Assembly (NCBI GenBank): GCA_027347545.1
Contig: DAIEQT010000227.1
Coordinates: 1 to 5,678 of the forward strand
DNA: 5,678 bases
Reading direction: 5' to 3'
Origin: Ignavibacteria bacterium
GTDB taxonomy: Bacteria > Bacteroidota > Ignavibacteria > Ignavibacteriales > Melioribacteraceae
Each line of letters begins with the position of its first letter. Within the stretch, counting starts at the first letter, position 1. Shown piece after piece: positions 1 to 5,678 of this stretch. A program made the translations under genes and the position numbers. The notes beneath the pieces are model-generated. The model saw only the letters and a program-made list of their open reading frames with translations, did not search any database and was not told the origin of the DNA.

Positions 1-414
1 AAAGCAGAATTAATAGCTCCGAATGAGAAGAAAAATCTACACACTGTTTCTATGACTTATCCGTGGCCAAGTGTAATCCGATTGAGTGATTACATTAAAG
101 TTCCTTACAAACGAATTATTCTGACGCGCAGAAACATTTTACGGCGAGATAACCACAAATGTATTTACTGCGGCAGAGGAGATTTACCACTGACGATTGA
201 TCATATTAAGCCAAAATCGAAAGGTGGAGATGACAGCTGGGAAAATCTTGTTGCGGCTTGTTTGCCGTGCAATAACAGGAAAGGAGATAGAACTCCGGAT
301 GAAGCTGACATGAAACTGCGCGCTAAACCATACGCACCGAATCATATTCACTTCATGACAAATAACTCCGGTAGGATTGAGGATACCTGGAAACCGTATC
401 TGTTTCAATCCTAA
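1..414 (+). CDS. HNH endonuclease family protein, 5'-truncated by window edge
   Basis: The frame is open from base 1, so the 137 codons seen are the C-terminal part of a longer protein. An ATG at 52 exists, but the residues before it (KAELI..., then MTYPWPSVIRL) look like the usual body of this family, so the true start is probably outside the window. The HNH domain holds a zinc-binding CxxC (codons 54 and 57), an Asp-His pair (67-68) in TIDHIKPKSKGG, an Asn at 82 in WENLV and a second CxxC (87 and 90) followed by NNRKG. This is the HNN form of the metal-dependent ββα nuclease fold, with His68 the expected general base. Small stand-alone HNH proteins of this type are common in Bacteroidota-like genomes and their physiological substrate is not established. 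No phage, restriction or intron gene is visible beside it. The family is secure; the role is unknown. Confidence 0.9.
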   Translation, partial: KAELIAPNEKKNLHTVSMTYPWPSVIRLSDYIKVPYKRIILTRRNILRRDNHKCIYCGRGDLPLTIDHIKPKSKGGDDSWENLVAACLPCNNRKGDRTPDEADMKLRAKPYAPNHIHFMTNNSGRIEDTWKPYLFQS

Positions 415-462
415 GAATGAACTAATTTTTATTATTTTTACAGCCCATTAAAAAAACTGATT

Positions 463-1443
463 ATGCCGAAAAAAAGAATACTTAGCGGAATGCGCCCGAC
501 CGGCAAATTGCACATCGGTCATTATGTAGGCGCTTTAGAAAACTGGATTAAGCTTCAAAATGATTATGAGAGCTTTCATCTTATTGCAGATTACCACGTT
601 TTAACTACTGGACTTGAAACTGAAGATATTTATCAGAACTCTATTGATATGGTGATTGATTGGCTTGCTGCCGGGCTCGATCCGGAGAAAAGTCCATTTT
701 TCCGCCAGTCACAAATTAAAGAGCACACAGAACTTTTTCTAATTTTTTCAATGCTGATTACTACTGCACGACTAGAGCGCAATCCAACTCTCAAAGAGCA
801 AGTGCGCGATTTGAATATAGAAAATGTAATCTATGGACATCTTGGCTATCCGGTTCTACAATCGGCGGATATTCTTCTTTATAAAGGTGATGCTGTGCCT
901 GTTGGTGAAGACCAGGTTCCTCATGTGGAAATTACGAGAGAGATCGCCAGAAAATTTAACAACCAGTATGGAAATGTTTTTCCGGAACCTGATGCATTGC
1001 TGACAAAGTTTGCACGCTTGCCCGGTTTGGACGGCGACGCAAAGATGAGCAAATCTCTTGGTAATACAATTTTGCTTTCTGATGATGCAGAAACTGTCAA
1101 GCAGAAATTACGGAAAGCTGTTACCGATCCTCAAAAAGTTAGAAGGAACGATCCGGGCAGACCGGAAGTATGTTTGGTTTTTACTTATCACAAGAAATTT
1201 AACAATGAAGAAATTCCAGAAATTGAGGCTAATTGCAAATCCGGCGCGCTTGGGTGTGTTGATTGCAAACTAAAATGCGCTGCAAAGATGAATGAATGGC
1301 TCGCTCCGATAATTGATAAACGTAAACATTACGAAGCTAATTTGAGTGAAGTAAAACAAATCTTAAGTGACGGCGAAGCTAAAGGAAGAAAAGTTGCTCA
1401 AGCTACTATGAATGAAGTCCGTGAGAAAATGAAATTAGGTTGA
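463..1443 (+). CDS. trpS: Tryptophanyl-tRNA synthetase (class I), with Fe-S-type cysteine motif
   Basis: This cytosolic enzyme activates tryptophan with ATP and charges tRNA-Trp. Its 326 residues are the normal bacterial length. The Rossmann catalytic domain shows the HIGH motif at residues 17-20 (RPTGKLHIGHYVGAL), the tryptophan-pocket segment YPVLQSADILLY with Asp136, GEDQ at 148-151 and the KMSKS loop at 194-198. All five cysteines of the protein are near the anticodon-binding region, at 237, 258, 265, 268 and 272. The first four have C-x20-C-x6-C-x2-C spacing, very like the [4Fe-4S] site described for Thermotoga maritima TrpRS, so cluster binding is inferred. The ATG at 463 gives the standard N-terminus right before the HIGH region; no Shine-Dalgarno is visible. 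It follows the HNH gene by 48 bases, and its TGA stop lies one base before the scpA GTG, so it appears to be the first gene of the trpS-scpA-scpB run. Confidence 0.98.
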   Translation: MPKKRILSGMRPTGKLHIGHYVGALENWIKLQNDYESFHLIADYHVLTTGLETEDIYQNSIDMVIDWLAAGLDPEKSPFFRQSQIKEHTELFLIFSMLITTARLERNPTLKEQVRDLNIENVIYGHLGYPVLQSADILLYKGDAVPVGEDQVPHVEITREIARKFNNQYGNVFPEPDALLTKFARLPGLDGDAKMSKSLGNTILLSDDAETVKQKLRKAVTDPQKVRRNDPGRPEVCLVFTYHKKFNNEEIPEIEANCKSGALGCVDCKLKCAAKMNEWLAPIIDKRKHYEANLSEVKQILSDGEAKGRKVAQATMNEVREKMKLG

Positions 1444-1444
1444 C

Positions 1445-2164
1445 GTGTATAAAATCCATCTAAATAGTTTCGAAGGTCCACTCGATCTTCTTTTGTTCTT
1501 CATCAAGCGTGATGAATTGGACATCTATGATATTCCGATTTCGCGCATTACTAAAGAGTTTAGTGAGTACCTGCATTTGCTCGAACAATTAGATTTGGAA
1601 GCAGCCGGCGAATTCATTCTTATGGCTGCCACACTGATGCAGATTAAAGTTAGAATGCTTCTTCCGCGCGAAGTTGATGAAAAGGGTGAAGAAATTGATC
1701 CGCGTGCTGATCTTGTAAAAGCTTTGTTGGAATACAAGCGCTACAAAGAAATGTCTGAAGAACTTTCCTTCATGGAAGCAAATCAGCGTAATTACATGTA
1801 CCGCGGTAATTATGATTCCGATGCAAAGGAAACTCCGCCGGATTACGAAGTTTTGCTAAAGAACATTTCAATTTATGATTTGATTAAGGCTTTCAAAAAA
1901 GTTTTGATGGACAAACCGGCTGAACCGGTGCATCAAATTAAAAAATGGAACGTAACGATTGATGAGCAAATGGACTATGTTTTATCTAAGCTAAAAGAAA
2001 AACCGGAAATGAGCTTTCTTGAACTGATGGTTGATATGAGAGATAGAATTAAAATAGTAGTTACATTTATTGCAATGCTGGAAATGGTGAAAGACGGAAG
2101 AATCGGCTTGCGGGAATCCAGTACATTAAACGATTTTACAATTTACACGACTCAAAATGGATAA
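1445..2164 (+). CDS. scpA: Segregation and condensation protein A (kleisin subunit of Smc-ScpAB)
   Basis: ScpA is the kleisin that bridges the two heads of the Smc dimer and, with ScpB, forms the bacterial condensin that organises and segregates the nucleoid. The 239-residue product opens with the diagnostic FEGPLDLLLFFIKRDELDI block (residues 9-27) and continues through the helical N-terminal domain, which in the family contacts the Smc neck. A charged linker follows (about 76-135). The C-terminal winged-helix region (about 188-235, FLELMVDMRDRIKIVVTFIAMLEM) is the part that binds the Smc head. The start is a GTG one base after the trpS TGA; it places the N-terminus exactly where the family begins, and no ATG fits as well. 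The TAA stop overlaps scpB by 8 bases, fitting coupled synthesis of two proteins of one complex. Smc itself is not in the window. Confidence 0.96.
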   Translation: MYKIHLNSFEGPLDLLLFFIKRDELDIYDIPISRITKEFSEYLHLLEQLDLEAAGEFILMAATLMQIKVRMLLPREVDEKGEEIDPRADLVKALLEYKRYKEMSEELSFMEANQRNYMYRGNYDSDAKETPPDYEVLLKNISIYDLIKAFKKVLMDKPAEPVHQIKKWNVTIDEQMDYVLSKLKEKPEMSFLELMVDMRDRIKIVVTFIAMLEMVKDGRIGLRESSTLNDFTIYTTQNG

Positions 2165-2930
2165 TATTTATAACTCTGTAATAGAAGCACTTGTCTTTGC
2201 GAGTGATGAACCAATAACTCCACAAGAAATAATTAATGCCATCAAGGGAATTGATGGACCGGATTCCGATGTTGACGCCGGAGAGATAGACCTTGCTGTT
2301 GATGAGCTCAATAAAAAGTATGATGAAAGCGGCAGCGCGTTTACAATACTTAAAATTGCGCACGGTTATTCTTTTGCAACTAGACCAAACAATGCAAAGT
2401 ATGTTGGTTTTCTTTCAACTGAAAAGAGCAAAAGAAGATTAAGCAACGCTGCGCTGGAAACTTTGGCGATAATCGCCTATAAACAGCCGCTAACCAAACC
2501 GGAACTCGAAATGATTCGCGGCGTGAATTCCGATTATACATTGAACACGTTACTTGAAAAAAATCTCGTCACAATTTCCGGAAGGGCAGAAACTGTCGGC
2601 AGACCGCTATTGTATGCTACTACCGATGAGTTTCTAAAATACTTTGGACTTCATTCTGTTAATGATTTGCCTAAGCCGCGCGAAATTGAAGAGATAATGA
2701 AAGATGAAGACTTCCTCGAACAAAAAAGAAAAATTATGATGGGCGGTTTGGAAGAGCAAGCCGAAGAAGCTGAATTGGAAAGAGAAATATCCCGTGAGTC
2801 ATCTGATGATGACGATTCTGAAGATGCTGATATTGATGAAACAGAAATCGAAAGTGAAGAGGAAGAAATAACCTCGTTTGAAGAAAATGAATTAGGAACG
2901 GATTTAGAAAATGAAAGTAAGACTGAATAG
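2157..2930 (+). CDS. scpB: Segregation and condensation protein B, with long acidic C-terminal tail
   Basis: ScpB dimerises and binds the middle of ScpA in the Smc-ScpAB condensin. The 257-residue product has the two winged-helix domains of the family: the first about residues 5-85 (VIEALVFASDEPIT...), the second about 95-165, with the highly conserved LSNAALETLAIIAYKQPLTK segment (95-114), then IRGVNSDYTLNTLLEKNLV and GRPLLYATTDEFLKYFGL. After residue about 198 comes a tail of about 59 residues, of which about 30 are Asp or Glu and only three are Lys or Arg; it is probably disordered. Many ScpB proteins are shorter (about 180-220 residues), so this extension accounts for the extra length. 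The ATG at 2157 lies inside the end of scpA. No Shine-Dalgarno is seen, so translation probably depends on coupling. The end overlaps the next gene by 20 bases. Confidence 0.97.
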   Translation: MDNIYNSVIEALVFASDEPITPQEIINAIKGIDGPDSDVDAGEIDLAVDELNKKYDESGSAFTILKIAHGYSFATRPNNAKYVGFLSTEKSKRRLSNAALETLAIIAYKQPLTKPELEMIRGVNSDYTLNTLLEKNLVTISGRAETVGRPLLYATTDEFLKYFGLHSVNDLPKPREIEEIMKDEDFLEQKRKIMMGGLEEQAEEAELEREISRESSDDDDSEDADIDETEIESEEEEITSFEENELGTDLENESKTE

Positions 2931-3624
2931 GTTTCTTTCCGAATCGGGAGTTGCTTCCAGAAGAAAATCGGAAGAGTTTATTAAGGAAGGGCGAGTTAGT
3001 GTTAATGGTAGAACTATTCTCGACTTGGGAACTTCAATTGATACCGATACAGATATTGTAAAAGTTGACGGGGAAAAAGTAAAACCGGAAAAGAAAGTTT
3101 ACTTCCTCTTGAACAAACCAAAAGGTTTTATCACAACAACAGAAGATGAAAAGGGAAGAAAGACCGTTGTAGATTTGATTAAAACAAACACCAAAATATT
3201 TCCAGTCGGACGATTGGATTACGATACAACCGGAGTTTTGCTGCTTACCAATGATGGAGACTTTGCAAACTTTCTAATGCATCCAAGCAATAAAATTCCA
3301 AGAGAGTATAAAGTAGCGCTAGACAAGCCGATTGAAGATGAGCACAGAACAAAATTGACTAAGGGAATTACTTTGGAAGGCAGAAAAGGAAAGTTTGAAA
3401 AAATCTACTATGCTCACAAAGATTATAAAGATAAACTTGTTGTTACAACAGTTGAAGGTAGAAATCACTTTGTAAAAAGAATGTTTGAAGCACTCGGATA
3501 TACTGTAAAAAAATTGGAGAGATTGACTTACGCGCATTTCGATACTAAAGGGATGCCGATTGGTTCTTACAGAAAGTTATCCGATCAAGAAATAAAAAGT
3601 GTCTATGCAGAATACAAGCGCTAA
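2911..3624 (+). CDS. rluB: RsuA/RluB-family rRNA pseudouridine synthase
   Basis: Enzymes of this family isomerise a specific uridine to pseudouridine in rRNA: RluB acts on U2605 of E. coli 23S rRNA and RsuA on U516 of 16S. The 237-residue product starts with an S4 RNA-binding domain (residues 3-60, LNRFLSESGVASRRKSEEFI then GRVSVNG). The catalytic domain follows, with LNKPKGFITTTEDEKGRKTV (68-86) and the active-site block PVGRLDYDTTGVLLLTNDG (98-116), where Asp103 is the expected nucleophile. The late motif reads EGRNHFVKRMFEALGY (182-197). Family members usually have Gln where Phe187 stands here. The ATG at 2911 is favoured because the S4 domain begins immediately after it; an AGGA lies too far upstream (about 13 bases) to be convincing. 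The gene overlaps scpB and dacB by 20 bases each. The gene symbol follows the scpB neighbourhood; which rRNA position is modified cannot be read from sequence. Confidence 0.9.
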   Translation: MKVRLNRFLSESGVASRRKSEEFIKEGRVSVNGRTILDLGTSIDTDTDIVKVDGEKVKPEKKVYFLLNKPKGFITTTEDEKGRKTVVDLIKTNTKIFPVGRLDYDTTGVLLLTNDGDFANFLMHPSNKIPREYKVALDKPIEDEHRTKLTKGITLEGRKGKFEKIYYAHKDYKDKLVVTTVEGRNHFVKRMFEALGYTVKKLERLTYAHFDTKGMPIGSYRKLSDQEIKSVYAEYKR

Positions 3625-5119
3625 AATATTGTTCATTATGTTTTTCTTTGCTTCCTTAGCAATAGCGCAAGTTGCTCAGAAAGATACACTTAACGAAAAG
3701 AAATCGCTGTCAACTGTTAACCAACTTGCAGAGCTTCGCGATCAGTTAGATGATATTTTCGGCGACCAAAGTTTTAATAACGCGCTCTGGGGGGTGATGG
3801 TTAAATCACTAAAAACCGGAGAAGTAATTTACAGACGTAACGCCGATAAGCTTTTTACTCCAGCATCCAACATGAAATTATTTACGAGTGCTGCCGCTTT
3901 TTTAATTCTCGGTGGTAATTACAAGTATCAAACTTCTTTTTATGCTAACGGTGAGTTTCTGCGCGGAACATTAAAAGGCGATTTAATTATTCAAGGTTCC
4001 GGCGATCCTACATTCTCCAATCAGTTTTTTAGCGGAAGTGCTACCAAAGTTTTTGAAGATTGGGCTGATACGCTTAAAGCCAAAGGTATTTATGAAATCA
4101 CCGGAGATATTTTTGGTGATGATTCATATTTCGACAATGTTGGTTTCGGAAAAGGATGGTCGCTGGATTATGAATCAAGCTGGTTTGCTGCACCATCCGG
4201 CGCACTTAGTTTTGATGATAACATTACTGAAATTAAAATTGAGCCGAGTGAAATAAATTTCCCGGCTAAAATTACTGTTGTTCCGGAAACAAGATTTGTA
4301 ACTATCATCCCAAAAGTTATTACTGCTGATGAAAGCGCGGAATCCGATGTTAAAGTTACCCGCGTACGCGGCGCGAATCTAATAACCGTAAGCGGACAAA
4401 TTGCTAAAGGTTCTAAAGCAATTGCAGAGCATGTTTCTATTTCTAATCCTTCAATGTATTTCCTTACTGTGTTCAGAGAAGTTTTGGAAAAACGCGGAAT
4501 TATTATTCGCGGCAAAATTGCCCGCCTTGATGACGCGGATAAAAATGTTGATCAGGATAATCTCATTCCAATTTTCAAGCATCATTCCGTTCCGCTTAGA
4601 CTTATTATTCGCGAGATGAATAAAAACAGCAATAATTTTTACGCAGAGCAAATCTTAAAAACAATTGGAATGGAAGAGAATGATTTAGGCACTGTTGATA
4701 ATGGGGTTAAAGCTTGTAAAGATCTTTTTAACAATATGGGAATTAATGCCGAAAGTATGGTAATGGCAGATGCTTCCGGGCTATCGAGATTAAATTTAGT
4801 TACACCGAGACAGATTATAAATTTGCTCACTTACATGTACAAGAACGAAGAATTCGAAAAGTATTATGAATCGCTGCCGATTGCCGGAATAGATGGAACT
4901 ATGGCTGATAGAATGAAGCGAACTGTTGCAGAAGGAAATGTTCACGCTAAGCCGGGCTTTAATGAATTTGTGTCAGCCCTTTCCGGTTATCTTAGAACAA
5001 CTTCCGGTGAGCCCCTTGTGTTTTCGATGATTGTAAATAATTATTTAACCCCGCCGGCATTGGCAAATTACATTCATGATAGTGTTTGCCAGCGGTTAAT
5101 AAATTTTAATAGAAACTAA
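3605..5119 (+). CDS. dacB: Periplasmic D-alanyl-D-alanine carboxypeptidase/endopeptidase, S13 (PBP4/DacB) family
   Basis: S13 penicillin-binding proteins trim the terminal D-Ala of peptidoglycan stem peptides and cut peptide cross-links in the periplasm. From the ATG at 3605 the product is 504 residues and begins with a signal peptide (KILFIMFFFASLAIAQ); signal peptidase I cleavage is likely after Ala21, and no lipobox Cys is present. A GTG two codons earlier (3599) is an alternative start; ATG is preferred because it gives a normal signal peptide and there is no Shine-Dalgarno to favour the GTG. The active-site motifs are SxxK (Ser88-Asn-Met-Lys91 in TPASNMKLFTSAAAF), SxN (Ser342-Asn-Asn344) and the third box. 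The third box, normally KTG, reads Lys449-Pro-Gly451 in HAKPGFNEFVSALSGYL. The family segments IQGSGDPTF, DASGLSRLNLVTPRQII and GIDGTMADRMKRT are also present. About 200 residues between SxxK and SxN hold the extra S13 domains. It overlaps the pseudouridine synthase gene by 20 bases and ends 27 bases before lysS. Confidence 0.95.
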   Translation: MQNTSAKILFIMFFFASLAIAQVAQKDTLNEKKSLSTVNQLAELRDQLDDIFGDQSFNNALWGVMVKSLKTGEVIYRRNADKLFTPASNMKLFTSAAAFLILGGNYKYQTSFYANGEFLRGTLKGDLIIQGSGDPTFSNQFFSGSATKVFEDWADTLKAKGIYEITGDIFGDDSYFDNVGFGKGWSLDYESSWFAAPSGALSFDDNITEIKIEPSEINFPAKITVVPETRFVTIIPKVITADESAESDVKVTRVRGANLITVSGQIAKGSKAIAEHVSISNPSMYFLTVFREVLEKRGIIIRGKIARLDDADKNVDQDNLIPIFKHHSVPLRLIIREMNKNSNNFYAEQILKTIGMEENDLGTVDNGVKACKDLFNNMGINAESMVMADASGLSRLNLVTPRQIINLLTYMYKNEEFEKYYESLPIAGIDGTMADRMKRTVAEGNVHAKPGFNEFVSALSGYLRTTSGEPLVFSMIVNNYLTPPALANYIHDSVCQRLINFNRN

Positions 5120-5135
5120 AACGCACGATACCAAT

Positions 5136-5141
5136 AGGAGG
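5136..5141 (+). promoter_or_regulatory. Consensus Shine-Dalgarno site for lysS
   Basis: AGGAGG is followed by five bases (ATAAA) and then the TTG at 5147, near-ideal spacing. It is the only perfect Shine-Dalgarno hexamer placed before a start in this window, and it supports TTG 5147 over the in-frame ATG at 5162, which would lie 20 bases downstream of the site. Confidence 0.75.
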
Positions 5142-5146
5142 ATAAA

Positions 5147-5678
5147 TTGGAAAACGTAAACATGGAACAAGATTTAAATGCTTTGATGCAGCGACGCTTT
5201 GAAGAATTGCATGAGCTTAATCAAAAAGGAATTCCCGCATTCGCTTATAGTTATGATGTTGATTCTTACTCAAAGGAAATTAAAGACGATTTTGAAAAAT
5301 ATGAAAACCAGGATGTTAAGATTGCCGGAAGAATAATGGCAATTAGAAGAATGGGCAAAGCGTCTTTTGCTCACGTTCAGGATCATCATGGACGAATACA
5401 AATCTACATTAAGAAAGATGATGTTGGTGAATCCTACGATGTGTTCAAACTTCTTGATATCGGCGATATTATTGGTGTAAACGGATTTGTTTTCAAAACT
5501 AAAACCGGCGAAACTTCCGTACACGCAAAGTCATTTCAATTGCTCTCAAAATCTATCCGCCCGATTCCAATTGCAAAAGAACAAGTTGATGAAAATGGAA
5601 ACAAAATTGTTCACGATCAGTTCGCAGATAAAGAATTACGCTACCGCCAACGTTATGTAGATTTAATTGTTAATCCTG
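5147..5678 (+). CDS. lysS: Lysyl-tRNA synthetase (class II), N-terminal part, truncated by window edge
   Basis: This enzyme activates lysine with ATP and charges tRNA-Lys in the cytosol. The frame is open from the TTG at 5147 to the right edge (177 codons of a protein usually near 500 residues). A charged N-terminal helix ([24 protein letters not shown]) leads into the OB-fold anticodon-binding domain at about residues 57-135 ([56 protein letters not shown]). The linker [19 protein letters not shown] (159-177) marks entry to the class II catalytic core; class II motifs 1-3 lie beyond the window. The TTG start is chosen for the AGGAGG five bases upstream; the ATG at 5162 would remove only five residues. 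The gene lies 27 bases after dacB on the same strand with no terminator between, so it may be co-transcribed, though its strong ribosome site would also allow independent initiation. Confidence 0.95.
   Translation, partial: MENVNMEQDLNALMQRRFEELHELNQKGIPAFAYSYDVDSYSKEIKDDFEKYENQDVKIAGRIMAIRRMGKASFAHVQDHHGRIQIYIKKDDVGESYDVFKLLDIGDIIGVNGFVFKTKTGETSVHAKSFQLLSKSIRPIPIAKEQVDENGNKIVHDQFADKELRYRQRYVDLIVNP

Noticed and set aside
52..414. HNH gene as a complete 120-residue protein starting at ATG 52
   Set aside because: The frame stays open to base 1 and the residues upstream look like normal family sequence, so the gene is better treated as cut by the window edge.
415..462. AT-rich 48-base spacer with a TATTAT hexamer (430-435) as a possible trpS promoter
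   Set aside because: There is no -35 partner at proper spacing and no match to the Bacteroidota TAnnTTTG element; in an AT-rich spacer a TATAAT-like hexamer is expected by chance. No GC-rich hairpin suggesting a terminator is present either.
2136..2363. 75-codon minus-strand open frame across the scpA/scpB junction
   Set aside because: It is antisense to two conserved genes, with a composition typical of a shadow frame, no family resemblance and no ribosome site.
2781..2910. GAA/GAT-rich stretch as a DNA tandem repeat
   Set aside because: No fixed repeat unit is found; the richness in GA-type codons simply reflects the acidic ScpB tail.
4168..4515. 115-codon open frame on the minus strand
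   Set aside because: It lies wholly inside dacB, antisense to it; the dacB product is a recognisable S13 protein throughout this stretch, and the antisense product resembles no family I know.
5120..5146. Possible terminator between dacB and lysS
   Set aside because: The 27 bases hold no inverted repeat or T-run; the only signal is the Shine-Dalgarno of lysS.

Overview
The window is a dense, AT-rich bacterial chromosome segment (roughly 40% G+C by eye) with every gene on the plus strand and almost no non-coding DNA. The mostly absent Shine-Dalgarno motifs, the S13-type periplasmic carboxypeptidase of a Gram-negative envelope and the style of the HNH protein suggest the Bacteroidota/Chlorobiota/Ignavibacteriota group. 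Ignavibacteria is my best guess, but this is an inference from general character, not from a database match.

Layout: the 3' part of a small HNH endonuclease gene (1-414, entering from the left edge) is followed by a 48-base spacer. Then comes a tightly packed run: tryptophanyl-tRNA synthetase trpS (463-1443), condensin kleisin subunit scpA (GTG start 1445, to 2164), its partner scpB (2157-2930), an S4-domain RsuA/RluB-type rRNA pseudouridine synthase (2911-3624), a signal-peptide-bearing S13 D-Ala-D-Ala carboxypeptidase dacB (3605-5119) and the start of class II lysyl-tRNA synthetase lysS (TTG start 5147, running off the right edge). The junctions are a 1-base gap, overlaps of 8, 20 and 20 bases, and a 27-base gap, so trpS to lysS looks like one transcription unit with translational coupling.

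The cluster joins housekeeping functions: two aminoacyl-tRNA synthetases and an rRNA modification enzyme (translation), the Smc-associated ScpA/ScpB pair (chromosome segregation) and a peptidoglycan hydrolase (envelope). It resembles the Bacillus subtilis scpA-scpB...dacB...rluB neighbourhood, although the B. subtilis dacB belongs to a different peptidase family.

I see no mobile element, CRISPR array, RNA gene, clear terminator or undescribed multi-gene system. The points worth a second look are a cysteine signature in TrpRS that matches the [4Fe-4S] motif of Thermotoga TrpRS, a KPG in place of the KTG active-site triad in DacB, a long acidic tail on ScpB, and a perfect Shine-Dalgarno paired with a TTG start at lysS.
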